In this document: positions 31,874-42,938 of the stretch, piece by piece
Numbering within the stretch: the stretch's first letter is position 1
Layout of the letters: the number at the start of each line of letters is the position of its first letter
Source: Ctena decussata
Taxonomy: Eukaryota; Mollusca; Bivalvia; Lucinida; Lucinidae
Direction: 5' to 3'
Length of the DNA stretch: 64,000 bases
NCBI GenBank assembly: GCA_963989385.1
Contig: OZ022501.1
Span: 93,232,979 to 93,296,978 of the forward strand
Program-made: the position numbers and the translations under genes
Notes under the pieces: generated by a model
Database searches by the model: none
The model's input: the letters and a program-made list of their open reading frames with translations, nothing else
Told to the model about the DNA's origin: nothing

Positions 31874-32267
31874 TAGGGTCAAGTCAGCTAAATTCGGACA
31901 GCAGGTAAATTCGGACAGTGACCTTCTTTCCTTTATATGTCAGTTAAATGGAATTAAAACAAAAATACAGTCCAACCTGTATTAAGCAAGCACCTAAGGG
32001 ATAATCAAAATCTGCTTGCTTAATACAGGTGCTTGCTTAATACAGGTACATTTCAGTGTATTTGCCTGCTTTTGGAACTGAATACATGCTTGCTTAATAC
32101 AGGTTGCTTGCTTAATAGAGGTGGCCACTAAGACAGGTTTTACTGTAACTGGGCAAACAGGGAAAATCCTGATGAGACGGCTTATGAGCTGTCTCATCTG
32201 GATTTTCACTGTTTGCAATGGTATGTCCGAATTTACCTGCTGTCCGAACTTACCTGACTTGACCCTA
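31874..32267 (+). mobile_element. TTCGGACAG TIR MITE with nested repeat
   Basis: Ends TAGGGTCAAGTCAGCTAAATTC and GACTTGACCCTA, flanked by TA. The body is interrupted at 31,967-32,147. Confidence 0.75.
31967..32147. mobile_element. Nested element with GCTTGCTTAATACAGG repeats
   Basis: ACAGTCCAACCTGTATTAAGC at the left and AGACAGGTTTTACTGTA at the right are inverted. The interior holds four TGCTTGCTTAATACAGG-like units. It splits the TTCGGACAG MITE. Confidence 0.65.
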
Positions 32268-32331
32268 CAAGTCAAAAGAGGCTTGGGGTTTTGACTACTT
32301 GTTATCGCGACTGAACTGTTCCACTGAGACA

Positions 32332-32700
32332 GCCGCCGTAGTAGAGTGGTTAGAGCGACTTGTCGGAAGGTCGTAAGTCGAACCCGGGCTTGGCCATCAC
32401 ACGACTAGAAATCACTCTCTGCCAACTGATCATTTAACGGGGTATCTGCTTCGAATCAGGAAAAGATAAGGCTGCGAAAGGAGAGGGATGGGCTCCGCCT
32501 TTCATAGCCCAAGGTACAGTTGGCCTCTAGCGCACACTGTCCCTAAGACTTCTAGGCCATTGGAACCCTTTGAAAGTTTTACTGTTCCATTGCGTCGTTT
32601 ATTTGTCTCTTTCATTTCTCTCTCGATGTCTTGCAAAACCAAAATGCAGCAGGGAAGGCAAAAAGTGTAGACCCTTAACATAATGTTCCTTCAGGGGCAA
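32332..32700 (+). mobile_element. tRNA-like SINE, another family
   Basis: The head GCCGCCGTAGTAGAGTGGTT..AAGTCGAACCCGGGC has A- and B-box-like words. The body contains CGAAAGGAGAGGGATGGGCTCC, which resembles 24,030-24,080. Confidence 0.45.
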
Positions 32701-33639
32701 CTTAATCTGGGTTTGCTCTTTTAGCTAACAGCTACCCGTCTCAATGCTTAACTTTTTATTGTATTATAATGGCTTTTTTTAATAGTTTCATCTATAATAC
32801 AAGTAGTTCGAAAGTTCGGCTTAACGTATGTAGTTCTTAGACTGAAGTATATCCTGTGCGACAGAAAGACTATAACAAACATCTGCATGGTTTTACGGGT
32901 CGAATGTGTGCGTGCATGCGCATGTGTGTATGATTCTCTTTTACATCAATATCATATGCAGTCAATTCCAGCTGCGACAGAATGCGGAGTTTTAAATCCC
33001 ACAGTAGTTTATACTACTGACCGTTCTAAGGCGGCAGTCCCGTGGTTGATCTTACATGTGTAGTTTTGTGGCCAAGTGTATAGCTGCCCACTTAGCTTCC
33101 TGTTGTGTTTTGTAATATAGAAAATAGATTAAAATAGATGTTCAATGGTTTTATTGTGTTTTCGTGTGGCTTGTTCTCGGGATCAATGCAGTGAAAGATT
33201 TTTAAATCCCCAGGTAGTCTATGCTGCTGGCCATTCTAAGATCCCGATGTTATTCTTAATTCTCTTTGCTATATGGTTTGTACCATGAGGCGCTATATGT
33301 TTTGAAGTTCTCATTTGTTCTTAGGCCTCGTTTTTGTGTTTGTTTCAGCATTCTGATCACCTCGCTTGGGAAGAGGGAGCTGGTTTTTCTGTTTCTCGGG
33401 CATGTGTTTGTGCGTGTGTGTGTGTCATATTTCTCTTCCTCCTGGTGTCGTTGGTTGGCTGCGGTTTGTGATTGTGGCATACCCTGAACCTTTCTATTAA
33501 AGTTTCTACATGTTTAAAATGCATCTGAATTCGTTATGAACCGTTCTTCCGAGCTATTATTCATCTGGACTTCTCAAATAGTCTTGTATTACATTTTATT
33601 ACCTTACATTATGCTTTTCTCTGACTTTCGTCACCAGAT
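32701..33639. other. No gene seen
   Basis: AT-rich sequence. Twice (33,000-33,050 and 33,205-33,245) the phrase TAAATCCC..GTAGT.TATACT.CTG occurs, suggesting a decayed duplication. Confidence 0.35.
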
Positions 33640-33740
33640 ATTGTCAGGGTCACTGATGAGGCTTGAATAGCCGATACTTCGAGGTATGGCCCCCGTTCCT
33701 TCTTTTCAATGTGTTTTCTGTTCTCGAAAGAAGTTTTTTT
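33640..33740. repeat. Repeat with CACTGATGAGGCTTGAATAG; partner at 35,690
   Basis: GTCAGGGTCACTGATGAGGC..TATGGCCC and CCTTCTTTTCAATGTGTTTTCTG recur in direct orientation at 35,697-35,790. The two copies flank a LINE fragment. The motif style recalls the ends of Penelope-like elements, but no such RT was found. Confidence 0.5.
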
Positions 33741-33859
33741 AGATTTCAATTTGACTTCACAGTACCTGGTGTTGTACCTTGTGGCGACCGTAAAATGTCT
33801 CCCCGTAAATCATCCTTAGTGCCGATTATATCTTATTCTTGTTCTTTGAGATCAGAGAA

Positions 33860-35600
33860 TATAATATTCTATTTCTACTCTATTCTATCCCATAACCTAT
33901 CGATGTCGTTTGAGCACCACGGATGACTTCAAAACGATCCCTTTCCATCTTGTCCTGTTTTCAGCTGGCCTAGCTGAGCTGGCAAAGTCTATTCCTGTCC
34001 GCTCTTTAATATTGTCTTCCCACCTCTTCTTCTGTCTACTTCTTCTTCTTTTTCCTTTCACTGTGCCCTGTAGGATCGTCCGCTAAACCATAAGACCTTT
34101 AGAGATGGCCAAACCACCCAAGTTTCCGTTTCTTGCCCAGGGTCAGGGGTTCATCATGCTCTCCAATGGCTGCTTGGATGTTTCTGCGAACCTCCTCATC
34201 GGTACGAAATGACCAGTAACCTTTGGTAGCATCTAATCTCAAAGGCCTGTGTTTATCTCTAACTCTGCTGTAAAAGTCCATGATTCACAAGCATTCAGAA
34301 ATATGTAAATGACAAGGCAGCACATAAGTTTCACCTTTGATCCAAGAGCTATGTTATCTCTCCAAATTGGCTTCAGCTTTGTAAGAGCTCAACTGGCTTG
34401 TGCAATCATTGAGAGAACCTCCTTTTTAGAGCCATCATCTGAGACAATTGCTCCAAGGTATTTCAAACTTGTAACAGTACCATGTTTCTGCCCTTATACC
34501 TTGATCTCCCTCTGGGTGCCATTGGCGCTATTTGTCATCAGTTTGGTCGTCTCAGCACTGATCTACATCTTATACCTTGTTCAGGTTTTTTCGAGACTGT
34601 CAACTAGGGCTTTTAGTTCCTGCTCTTCCTCAGCTAGAGCAACTATATCATCGGCAAACCACAAATTGGTAATATTTCAGCCGCTTATGCTAACCTTCCT
34701 GTCATGTTCTGGATGCCATTGACGCTATTTGTCATCAATTTGGTCCTCTGAGCACTGATCTCTATCTTATAACTTGTGCAGGTGTTGTCGAGACTGTCAA
34801 CTAGGGCTTCTAGTTCCTGCTCTTCCTCAGCTAGAGTATCTATGTCATCGGCAAACCGCAGATTGGTAATATTTCTGCCGCTTATGCTTACCCTCTCGTC
34901 ATGTTCTTCCAGAGCATCAGACATGATCCGTTCGAGAAAATGTCGAACAGGGTGGGTAACAGAAGACTTCCTTGCCTTTTTCCAACGGTTGTTCTGAACC
35001 ATTCTGCCATGCTGCCATTCATCAGGACTGCACTTGTAGCCTTGTCATAGAGCTGCTCAATGGTGCGAACTAGATTTGCACAGGTATTGTATTTCCGCAC
35101 GGTGGCCAATAAGGCTGCATGCCAGACCAGTCAAAGGCTTTTTGAAATCAATGAAGAGAAGTCATGATACAGATTTGTCCGATGTTAAAGATACTTTTCA
35201 CACAGGATTCTAAGGTTGAAGATCTGTTCTGTGGTGCTCCTTCCAGCTCTAAACCAACCTGTTCTTCAGCGACTATCTCTTGGGCTTGGGGTTTCAGCCT
35301 GTTCAAGATGACTTTCAGCATGACTTTGCTTGAATGGCTGATGAGACTGGTGGTTCTGTAGTTCTGGCAAAGCTGTAGCTTGCCCTTTTTAGGGAGTGTA
35401 ATAATCAGCGATTAAGTCCATGAGGTAGGCCATTCTCCTGTTCTCCAGATCCTATTAGAGGTTTCTGCTAAAACATCAATCATGGTCTCCCCGCCAGCTT
35501 GAACAAGTTATTCTACTATATTATCAACTCCGGCAGACTTCCCTGCTCCTTCTGCTTCAAAGCGCCTCTAAGCAATCAGAAAATGATTCGTTTAAACTCT
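33860..35600 (-). pseudogene. RTE-type LINE fragment with internal 197-bp tandem duplication
   Basis: Minus-strand relative of 4,455-5,640. Blocks in order on the minus strand: QLYDKATSAVLMNG (about 35,050), FLERIMSDALEEHDERVS (about 34,920), RFADDIDTLAEEEQELEALV (about 34,830), then a second copy of the FADD region (about 34,650) and a C-terminal RNIQAAIGEHDE..KKRKLGWFGHL block (about 34,100-34,190). The 3' end is near 33,860. Stops and frameshifts make it non-functional. The 5' part beyond about 35,600 is missing. Confidence 0.75.
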
Positions 35601-35799
35601 TATTCTAGAACATCGCTTTTAATCGTTTGGCTAGTTTTGCTAGTAATCAGACTTTAAATCGACTGCCTAGGATTTAGACATTACAGTCTGCCGTTCTCAG
35701 GGTCACTAATGAGACTTGAGTAACCGAAACTTCAAAGTATGGCCCAATTTCCTTCTTTGGAATGTGTTCTCTGCTCTTGGAGGAACTCATTAAGATTTT

Positions 35800-36450
35800 A
35801 ATATTCATAAAGGTGTTCGATAGCACGAACAAGATTTGCATTGGTTTTGTTCTTCCACATGGTTGTTCGTAAAGCTGCATACCATACCCTGTCAAAAGGC
35901 TTTTTTAATTCTATGAAGACTACGAACAAATCTTGTTGGCGTAGACAGTGCTTTAAACATAAGGGGCCGTATTCATAAAACGACTTAAGTTGTTGCTATG
36001 ATGTTACTATGGCTAAATTTCTTTGAAGGAGATTCCCTGCAACTATGAAATTTGCTCTGGAGGGACAGTCTTACAACAAAGACTGTTCCTCCAGAGCAAA
36101 TTTCATAGTTGTAGGGAATCTCCTGTAAGACTGTTCCTCCAGAGCAAATTTCATAGTTGTAGGGAATCTCCTTTATAGATATTTAGCCTTAGCAACAGCA
36201 TAGCAACGACTTAAGTGGCTTTATGAATACGGCCCCTGATTTTGTAGTTGAAGATTTGTTCTGTGGTGCTCTTTTCAACTCTAAACCCGCCCTGTTCTTT
36301 TGAAATTATATAGTCAGCTTTGGTCTTAAGCCAGCTAAAGATGACTGGCGCTCAGCATGATTTAGCTCAACTGGCTGATGGGGCAGATGGTTATGTAGCT
36401 CTAGCAGAGCTTTAGGTCGCCTTTTCATGGAAATAATATTCGTCGACTGA
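35800..36450 (-). pseudogene. Second RTE-type LINE fragment, split by a fold-back MITE
   Basis: 35,800-35,960 and 36,240-36,450 align on the minus strand to the RT region at 35,030-35,430 of the neighbouring copy (KPFDRVWYAALRTT-like segment and upstream). Between them sits the fold-back element 35,963-36,236. Confidence 0.65.
35963..36236. mobile_element. GGGGCCGTATTCATAAAACG fold-back MITE
   Basis: Ends GGGGCCGTATTCAT and ATGAATACGGCCCC are perfect inverted copies. The arms carry GGAGATTCCCT and ATGAAATTTGCTCTGGAG. The right arm segment is duplicated in tandem. A second copy lies at 38,588-38,808. Confidence 0.85.
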
Positions 36451-37129
36451 ATCCATGGGGTTTGCGATTCTACAGTACTACAGGTATAATTACAGAACAG
36501 TCAACTGTATCAGCAGCTCAGTGTGTGTGTGTAAATACAATTATCATCAAATACTCGACACGGTATTTACACGGTAACAAGATGGGAATTATCCTTCTAA
36601 AACGATCTCAAATATCTAGATCCGTTTTTAAGACAAATCTAAATTTTTCGGATTCGTTTGGAAGCAAAACAAATAAAAATAATCATTTTATAGTTAAATG
36701 ACACAAGATTGTTTAGAACGATAAAATTAATGAGACTTTTGGTAATGACCGTCGACCGAGCTGATACTGCTCTCGATTTTCTCAGACACAGCCACTTTTG
36801 CAAATACGTATCTGATTGGCTCGGACGACAGCACAGGTAGGGAAATTGATTTTTCCCCGTGTAATCAAACTGCACGTTCGGGTTTGTCACTGTTTGATCA
36901 GACAATGCTGTACTAAAATGTTTTTTATGTTAATATGACTGGTTCCATATGATCGGTCAGTGGATCGGAAATGTATGATCGAGGGATATTAAAAGTTCGA
37001 TAGACTGGGGCAACCGCATCTAACTTTGAAAGCTTTCACGTAAACACCCTAAAATCAAGATGTAAGCAAAGTACGATGGTTCAAGGCATATATAAATCCA
37101 TGTTCTTATCCATTTTTATATACTTTTAT
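36451..37129. other. No gene seen
   Basis: Short ORFs only; nothing recognised. Confidence 0.35.
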
Positions 37130-38508
37130 AAGTGGTTTTAAAGATATTTATAAGGGTGTCCCCCAGGGATCAATTTTAGGGCCTGTTCTTTTTAACATTT
37201 TCATCAATGATATTTTTTATTTTATCACTGATAGTGACTTGCGTAACTATGTTGATGACAATACTGTTGCTTATTCTCATCATGATCCGCAAATTTTAAA
37301 ATCAGTATTAACCAAGGACAGCATTAAATGTGTTGATTGGTTTTCTGATAATCATATGCAGGCTAACTCTGATAAATTTCAAGCTATAGCAGCTGGTCTG
37401 AAATCCAAAAATGAAAACTTTTGCTTTGATCTAGGTAATGGATGCATCATTTAATGTGAAGATGAAGTAAAATTGTTAGGTGTGACTATTGATTTTAAAC
37501 TGAAATTTGATTTACATGTGTCTAACATTTGTAAGAAGGCTTCGAGACAACTGGGAATTTTAAAACGCATTGGTAAGAATATATGTAAACTTGGGAAACT
37601 TAACATATATCACTCTTTTATACTTTCAAATTTTAGCTATTGTCCTTTGTCTTGGCACTTCTGTGGGGAAACAAATGCTAAAAACTCGAAAAAATTCAAG
37701 AGAGAGCATTGCGTTTTATTTATGACTATACTTCTGATTACGATACACTGCTTTTAAATTCTAAGATGCCCTCACTGAAGCTGAGAAGACTAAGGACAAT
37801 GGCATTAGAAGCTTTTAAAATTTTAAACAATCAAGGTCCAGTTTATTTACATGATTTGTTAAATTTTAAAAATCAGAGTTATTCTTTTAGGTACACCAGG
37901 ACAGCCGAAATCCCAAAGGTAAGAACCTCAAGTTATGGCCTCAGCTCTTTCCGCTACAGTGCAGCCAAATTATTGAACTCTTTGCCGCAACATTTTAGAG
38001 ATGAAGTCAGTTTTAGAAATTTTAAAAGTATAATTGGTGCCTGGGATGGAGAGAGCTGTGCCTGTACTTTTTGTTCTGCAAATTAGTTTTTGCATTTTAT
38101 TTAGCATAGTTTGCTAGTTTTCATGTGCTTTTTATGTTTGTATTGTACTGTCTTTGCTTGTTGTTGTTAGGCCTTATTTTAAGCTTATTTCCCATGTCTT
38201 ATTTTTTGCTTAACATGTCTCTTTTGTATTCATTTATGAAATCATGCCTCCTTCTAGATTTTGAAATGACGATAAATTCTTATAGTAAATTTATCTGTAT
38301 ATTATTAACACTTAATTTAGACAATCTGTATTATTGTAATCTCTTAATTATCTCTTATGCATATATAGTACCATGATGTATTTATTATGTCTATTTTTTC
38401 TTAATCATAGTATGCACTTATATTGTAATGTAGTCGGTAAATAGCTATTCATAGCTAGTATTACTTGTTACTGTCTCCGACGTTAAATAAATTTTGACTT
38501 TGACTTTG
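37130..38508 (+). mobile_element. 5'-truncated LINE
   Basis: Starts within the RT (GVPQGSILGPVLFN block at about 37,155-37,200), followed by the C-terminal region, a 420-bp 3' UTR and a TTTGACTTTGACTTTG tail at about 38,492-38,508. Its RT differs from both other LINE types in the window. Confidence 0.8.
37155..38086 (+). pseudogene. LINE reverse transcriptase C-terminal part
   Basis: Frames give GVPQGSILGPVLFN, then YVDDNTVAYSHHD (active-site Tyr-x-Asp-Asp, about 37,248), WFSDNHMQANSDKFQ, a LLGVTIDFKLKFDLHVSNIC block and a C-terminal FRYSAAKLLNSLPQHFRDE block. A stop at 37,453 and a frame change around 37,700 break it. The order and motifs fit jockey/CR1-group LINEs. Confidence 0.75.
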
Positions 38509-38587
38509 TCTCATTTTCAGCGAGGAGCGCAACTTTTATTACTTACTGCATTGCTGCCTGAATGACGCCTGTCTTACCAAAAAAACC

Positions 38588-38808
38588 TGGGGCCGTATTC
38601 ATGAAACGACTTTAGTGGTTGCTATGCTAAGGCTAAATTTCTTTGAAGGAGATTCCCTACAACTATGAAATTTGCTCTGGAGGAACAGTCTTTGTAAGAC
38701 TGTTCCTCCAGACCAAATTTCATAGTTGTAGGGTGTCTTCTTTATAGATATTTTGCCTTAGCAACCGCATACCAACGACTTATTAAGCCGTTTTATGAAT
38801 ACGGTCCC
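38588..38808. mobile_element. GGGGCCGTATTCATGAAACG fold-back MITE
   Basis: 221-bp simple copy without the internal duplication found at 35,963. It lies 80 bp past the LINE tail. Confidence 0.85.
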
Positions 38809-39096
38809 AGTCCTGCAGCAGAAAATTATTTTCTTTTAGAGTTGACCCACATTGAAAAGTTAGTTAAAATAAAAATGGCATTTAATGTGTATCCATTCTT
38901 TGCTTCCCAGGATGATAAAACTCTTCCAAAAGCAAGTCAGCTCTTAAGGGAAATAATTTACATTGAAAAAAGATTGCTTTTGAACTCTTTTGATAAGGGA
39001 GATAAAGATGCACCTTAGGGTGATGTCAGGGCGCTTGATGTTGTGGGGTAATAAAACGCGCACTTTGTATATATCCAGATAAGGAAAAATGTATAT

Positions 39097-39332
39097 GAGC
39101 CGCGACACGAGAAAACCAACAATGTGGTTGTGCGTCCAGCGCAGACTCAGATCAGCCTGGGCATCCGCCCAGTCTGATCAGAGTCTTCGCTGTCCGCATG
39201 GAGGTAGCATAGACCCTTAGCTACATTTTTAGCGCAAAACAAAGACTCTGATTTATCTGGGTGGATGCCTAGGCTGATCTGAGTCTGCGCTGGGCACACA
39301 ACCACATTGTTGGTTTTCTCGTGTCGCGGCTC
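39097..39332. mobile_element. GAGCCGCGACACGA fold-back MITE
   Basis: Full-size 236-bp copy with well-preserved termini; only the loop side of the right arm is diverged (ACAAAGACTCTGATTTATCT). Confidence 0.85.
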
Positions 39333-40125
39333 ATATGTTAAGTGATCTTCCGTCACTTCCATCCGTCCTAAAAATAAAACATTTCAACCAGTAGTCTACA
39401 GTAGAATATCAAACTGATATTTACTCTTTTTTTTTTCTTTTCTTTTTTTCGCTTTGTTTGAACTATGAATGTTGTAGTTAATTAGTACTCGAGATGACTG
39501 GGGAGATAATATCACGACATAAACTGCCATAATAAATTTTGTTACTTATTGCACATACTTTATCATATTGTTTTATTCACAGATAAAGCGGAAGTTAAAA
39601 CTGCCCCAAAATCGCAAGATACAAGATGACTAGACAAAATACCAGCAATTATGTGTCAATATGTCAATGCTATCATTAATCTTTTATATGACATTCAATA
39701 TTTTATGCCTACTACTCACGCATTTACGATCCGGGTGAATGAATAAAAAAACAAGCTGGAAATCCAAACAAAACATAAAAACAAAGAGATCAAAAAATAT
39801 CTTGGCAAGCGGAGCAATATAGGCTTGTCAGTACCTTCGGGCAGTTCTGTAGTCAAGACAATCAGCCACACACAGGTGCTATTATGCAAACACGAAGGAT
39901 CGGTAAAACTCATTGGAGGAACATTGATTTAAGCAAGTGGGTGTAGGAAGGCTTAAACTCCAAAATCGGCACAGAATTCTGACTACACTGATATCATTGG
40001 AGACGAATTGTCCACCAGCAGTGATATCGCCACAGTAGTTTAAATATATATGAACCTTTACTAGATCTATTACGTGCGACAGATGCACATTTTTTTTACA
40101 TTTAACTGCTTGATTAAAAATTTAA
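39333..40125. other. No gene seen
   Basis: AT-rich, with a T-rich stretch at 39,426-39,452. Nothing recognised. Confidence 0.35.
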
Positions 40126-40468
40126 AGAGTAACTACAATTCAGGAACTGACTGAATCAGATCCCAAACCCTATCCCCAACATCAAAGAGAAAGATTGACA
40201 AATACATCCCAACAAACAATTAATTACAAGTGATAAGCCGAGTCCGCAGCTCTTTCCCAAATAGGTGGCAACTCAGCTATCTTTACTAAACTGAATAATT
40301 TAGACCAACAGAAGGGTTACAACAGACTAAGCAAATTATACGAAAAACAATTAACAACTGTTTTTACCTATTTTCAATTTTTATTATAGAAGGGGTTAAA
40401 ATGATAACTTAAACAGCATCGAACATAAAACAAATGCAACCGCAACGAAAGTACCGCCTTGGGACGGT
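40126..40468. repeat. Dispersed repeat, second copy of the 13,738 unit
   Basis: Matches 13,738-14,010 closely (AATTCAGGAACTGACTGAAT.., CCGCCTTGGGACGGTCAGTAA) with an extra segment of about 75 bp around 40,320-40,400. Confidence 0.7.
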
Positions 40469-40603
40469 CAGTAAACTATTTAAACTATTTACATGTACGT
40501 ATCGTTAAGTAACTTAAACTATTTAAGTATCTGGATAACATGTTGGTGTATATTTTTTGCTAAGTAAGAACATGAAGATACAAATACCAGAAGTCTAATT
40601 TAT

Positions 40604-41560
40604 AGAGTAACTACACTTCAGGAATTGACTGAATCAGATCCCAAACCCTATCCCCAACTTCTAAGGCCTTCATTGACTTTGGCCGAATATCTCTACGACT
40701 TCAGCAATACCAAACAGTTTCTTCTGCAAATAGATCTAGTTTCAAGTTGAGCTTCCATGTGTTAGAGGAACAAACCAAAGTGTGTCTGAACAGTTGACAA
40801 CACATAAGCAAGATGGTTGTAAACGTTGACAACAAATAAACAAGATGGTCGTTAAGACCATCTTGCTTATGTGTTGTCAACCGTTCAGACACACTTTTGT
40901 TTGTTCCTCAAATATCCTTGCCCATATATGGTAAAAACTTGATTTATAATTCAAAACATGGCGTGCTCAAATAATCGCATTGGCTCAGAAGTAAAACGAT
41001 AGGCAATCGGGAATCAAATCCCAATCTCATGACAAAAAGGAGAAAGAGGCGCACACCCAAAAATGGCAAAAGTTCACGGAAGACACGCACGGTAAACCGA
41101 ATTAAGCAGTTTTTCCCAAACAGGTAGTCATTTAGTTACTATAATTAAGAACAGCAACAAAATCTTTTTACCTAGTTTCTATTTTAAATTACAAAACAAA
41201 ACAGATAGCAGAATCGACTTTGCACCATTTCAGGTGACCACACTGCTAGGGACAACAGGTAAGCGGACATAACAACATGTAGCATTGAGAAACCGCCTTG
41301 GAACGGTCAATAATAGATCACTGGAGGGGGGCTTAAACTAGATTTATTGGATCCAAACCCTCGCCCTCTGCTTACGGTGGTTCAAAACATTTAGTTAGTT
41401 ATTTTGTCTCATGGGGGTTCCCTAACCCATCAAAAACACACAAATCAAGGATAAGATCTATGATGAAGCAGAGATGAGGGCTCAAAAGAATCAGGTATTG
41501 CAACACCGGGAGATCCCTGGGATGTCCAACACCACCACCGAAATACCGGAGCTAGATGGG
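40604..41560. repeat. Dispersed repeat, third copy interrupted by a fold-back
   Basis: 40,604-40,660 repeats the start of the unit. 41,100-41,560 repeats its later part in diverged form (CCGCCTTGGAACGGTCAATAA, GATCCCTGGGATGTC). Between them is the fold-back 40,765-40,909 and unrelated sequence. Confidence 0.5.
40765..40909. mobile_element. Fold-back repeat with internal duplication
   Basis: GAGGAACAAACCAAAGTGTG.. and ..CACTTTTGTTTGTTCCTC are inverted. The GTTGACAACACATAAGCAAG arm segment appears twice on the left and once on the right. Confidence 0.7.
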
Positions 41561-42470
41561 GGCGTATGCAGGTTTGCAAACGACATTGCTGTTGTTCGCA
41601 GACTTTCAATAGAAGATTGATTGTACCAGTGTTCAAAGGCAACATTTGTAGATGTTTATCGATCTTGAAACCTCCAAATATTATTTGAGAATTTCATGTA
41701 CATGTATATATTTTGACTGTATTACATTCAAACCAAAAGTTCAAACAGTGTTTTATATCGGCAACTCAAAACAAGAAATACGGCTCAGGATTCGACAGAG
41801 TTCCTTGTTGACAACATGTTATATTCTGCTCCGTTAAGATAATGTGTTGTGGTGTAACAGATAAAGAGAAAAATGCGTCATTTCAAGGATTTTATACGAC
41901 GCGGTCTGTTCATTCCGCCTACGCAGGGCATTGACCTCCAGTCATAGGATAAACCGAGCCAAGGCAAAAGATAAATCTGAGCATTTTACTAACAAAAAAT
42001 AGTCAGTTTGACTTTCTATTATACAAAAACTTATCAGAAGCTTTGCAATCGTTATTCTAACTGAAAGGCTCTGATCAGACTGCACGGATGCACATGTTGA
42101 TCCGCGTCGTTTCTGTTTGCTCATGGTACCATTTTCGCGGCAATGGGCTCATCAGTCTCTAATTAAAACTGTTTCTTTACATTCCGATGACAGTAATTTC
42201 CGTAAAACTGTCATTTTCGCGTGTCAGTTTTGTCAGATTGTCTTCTTCATCTTAATTAAGCATTTGTTAATACCACAGTTATTCAGGACCTTAAAGGAGT
42301 TGTCAGATAAGGTGTGAGGGTACATTTTCCTGGGTGCTTCCGTTTTTACACAGATAAACAACTTTTATGAATGCCTGTTTGTTTTTATTTATTATATATT
42401 TATTTATTTTTTTATTTTTTATTTTTTTTTTATTTTTTATTTTTTGTGGGGGAGCGGGAGGGGGGGGGAG
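41561..42470. other. No gene; low-complexity T/A run at the right
   Basis: 42,385-42,450 is a T-rich TATTTATTTTT tract followed by a G-rich stretch. The short ORFs are not credible. Confidence 0.35.
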
Positions 42471-42474
42471 GGGT

Positions 42475-42630
42475 TGCGGGGACCAATTTAGAAAGGGTTT
42501 TACCCTTGAAGAAAAGAATCTGCTTCTAGGCGGCATATGTTTTTTCTTTTCAATTAAGAGTTGATCCATATCGAGAAGGGAGACATAAATGAAAGGGACA
42601 GAGCTGCTTCCCCTTAAGGAGTACCCATTC
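42475..42630. mobile_element. Fold-back repeat, GGAGCAA hairpin family, diverged
   Basis: GAAAAGAATCTGCTTCTAGG, TTAAGAGTTGATCC and GAGAAGGGAGACATAAATGA match the order seen at 21,995 and 4,244. Confidence 0.5.
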
Positions 42631-42653
42631 ATTTTATATGTACATGTATATAT

Positions 42654-42889
42654 GAGCCACAACATGAGAAAACCAACAAAGTGGTTGCGCGCCCAGCGAA
42701 GACTCAGATCAGCCTGGGCATCCGCCCAGTCTGATCAGAGTCTTCGCTGTCTGCATGGAGGTAGCTTAGACCCTTAGCTACCCTTTAAGCGTTTAGCGAA
42801 AAGACTGAGCGGATTAGGCGGATGTCCAGGCTGATCTGAGTCGGCGCTGGGTGCACAACCACTTTGTTGGTTTTCTCGCGTCGCGGCTC
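42654..42889. mobile_element. GAGCCGCGACACGA fold-back MITE
   Basis: 236-bp full-size copy. It lies 50 bp outside the left end of the long-TIR element. Confidence 0.85.
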
Positions 42890-42938
42890 AATTATGTTTC
42901 ATAACTGAGTTGATAACTCAATACCAATTCTGATACAT

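Noticed and set aside
33640..35790. LTR retrotransposon with 95-bp LTRs
   Set aside because: No primer-binding site, polypurine tract or gag/pol of LTR type between the repeats; the interior is a non-LTR LINE.
37239..38376. Host gene in 37.1-38.4 kb
   Set aside because: The frames carry RT motifs and end in a LINE 3' tail; the hydrophobic 83-codon frame at 38,125 is LINE 3' UTR.
42303..42665. 120-codon ORF rich in Lys and Pro
   Set aside because: It translates a low-complexity T/A and G tract and a fold-back repeat.
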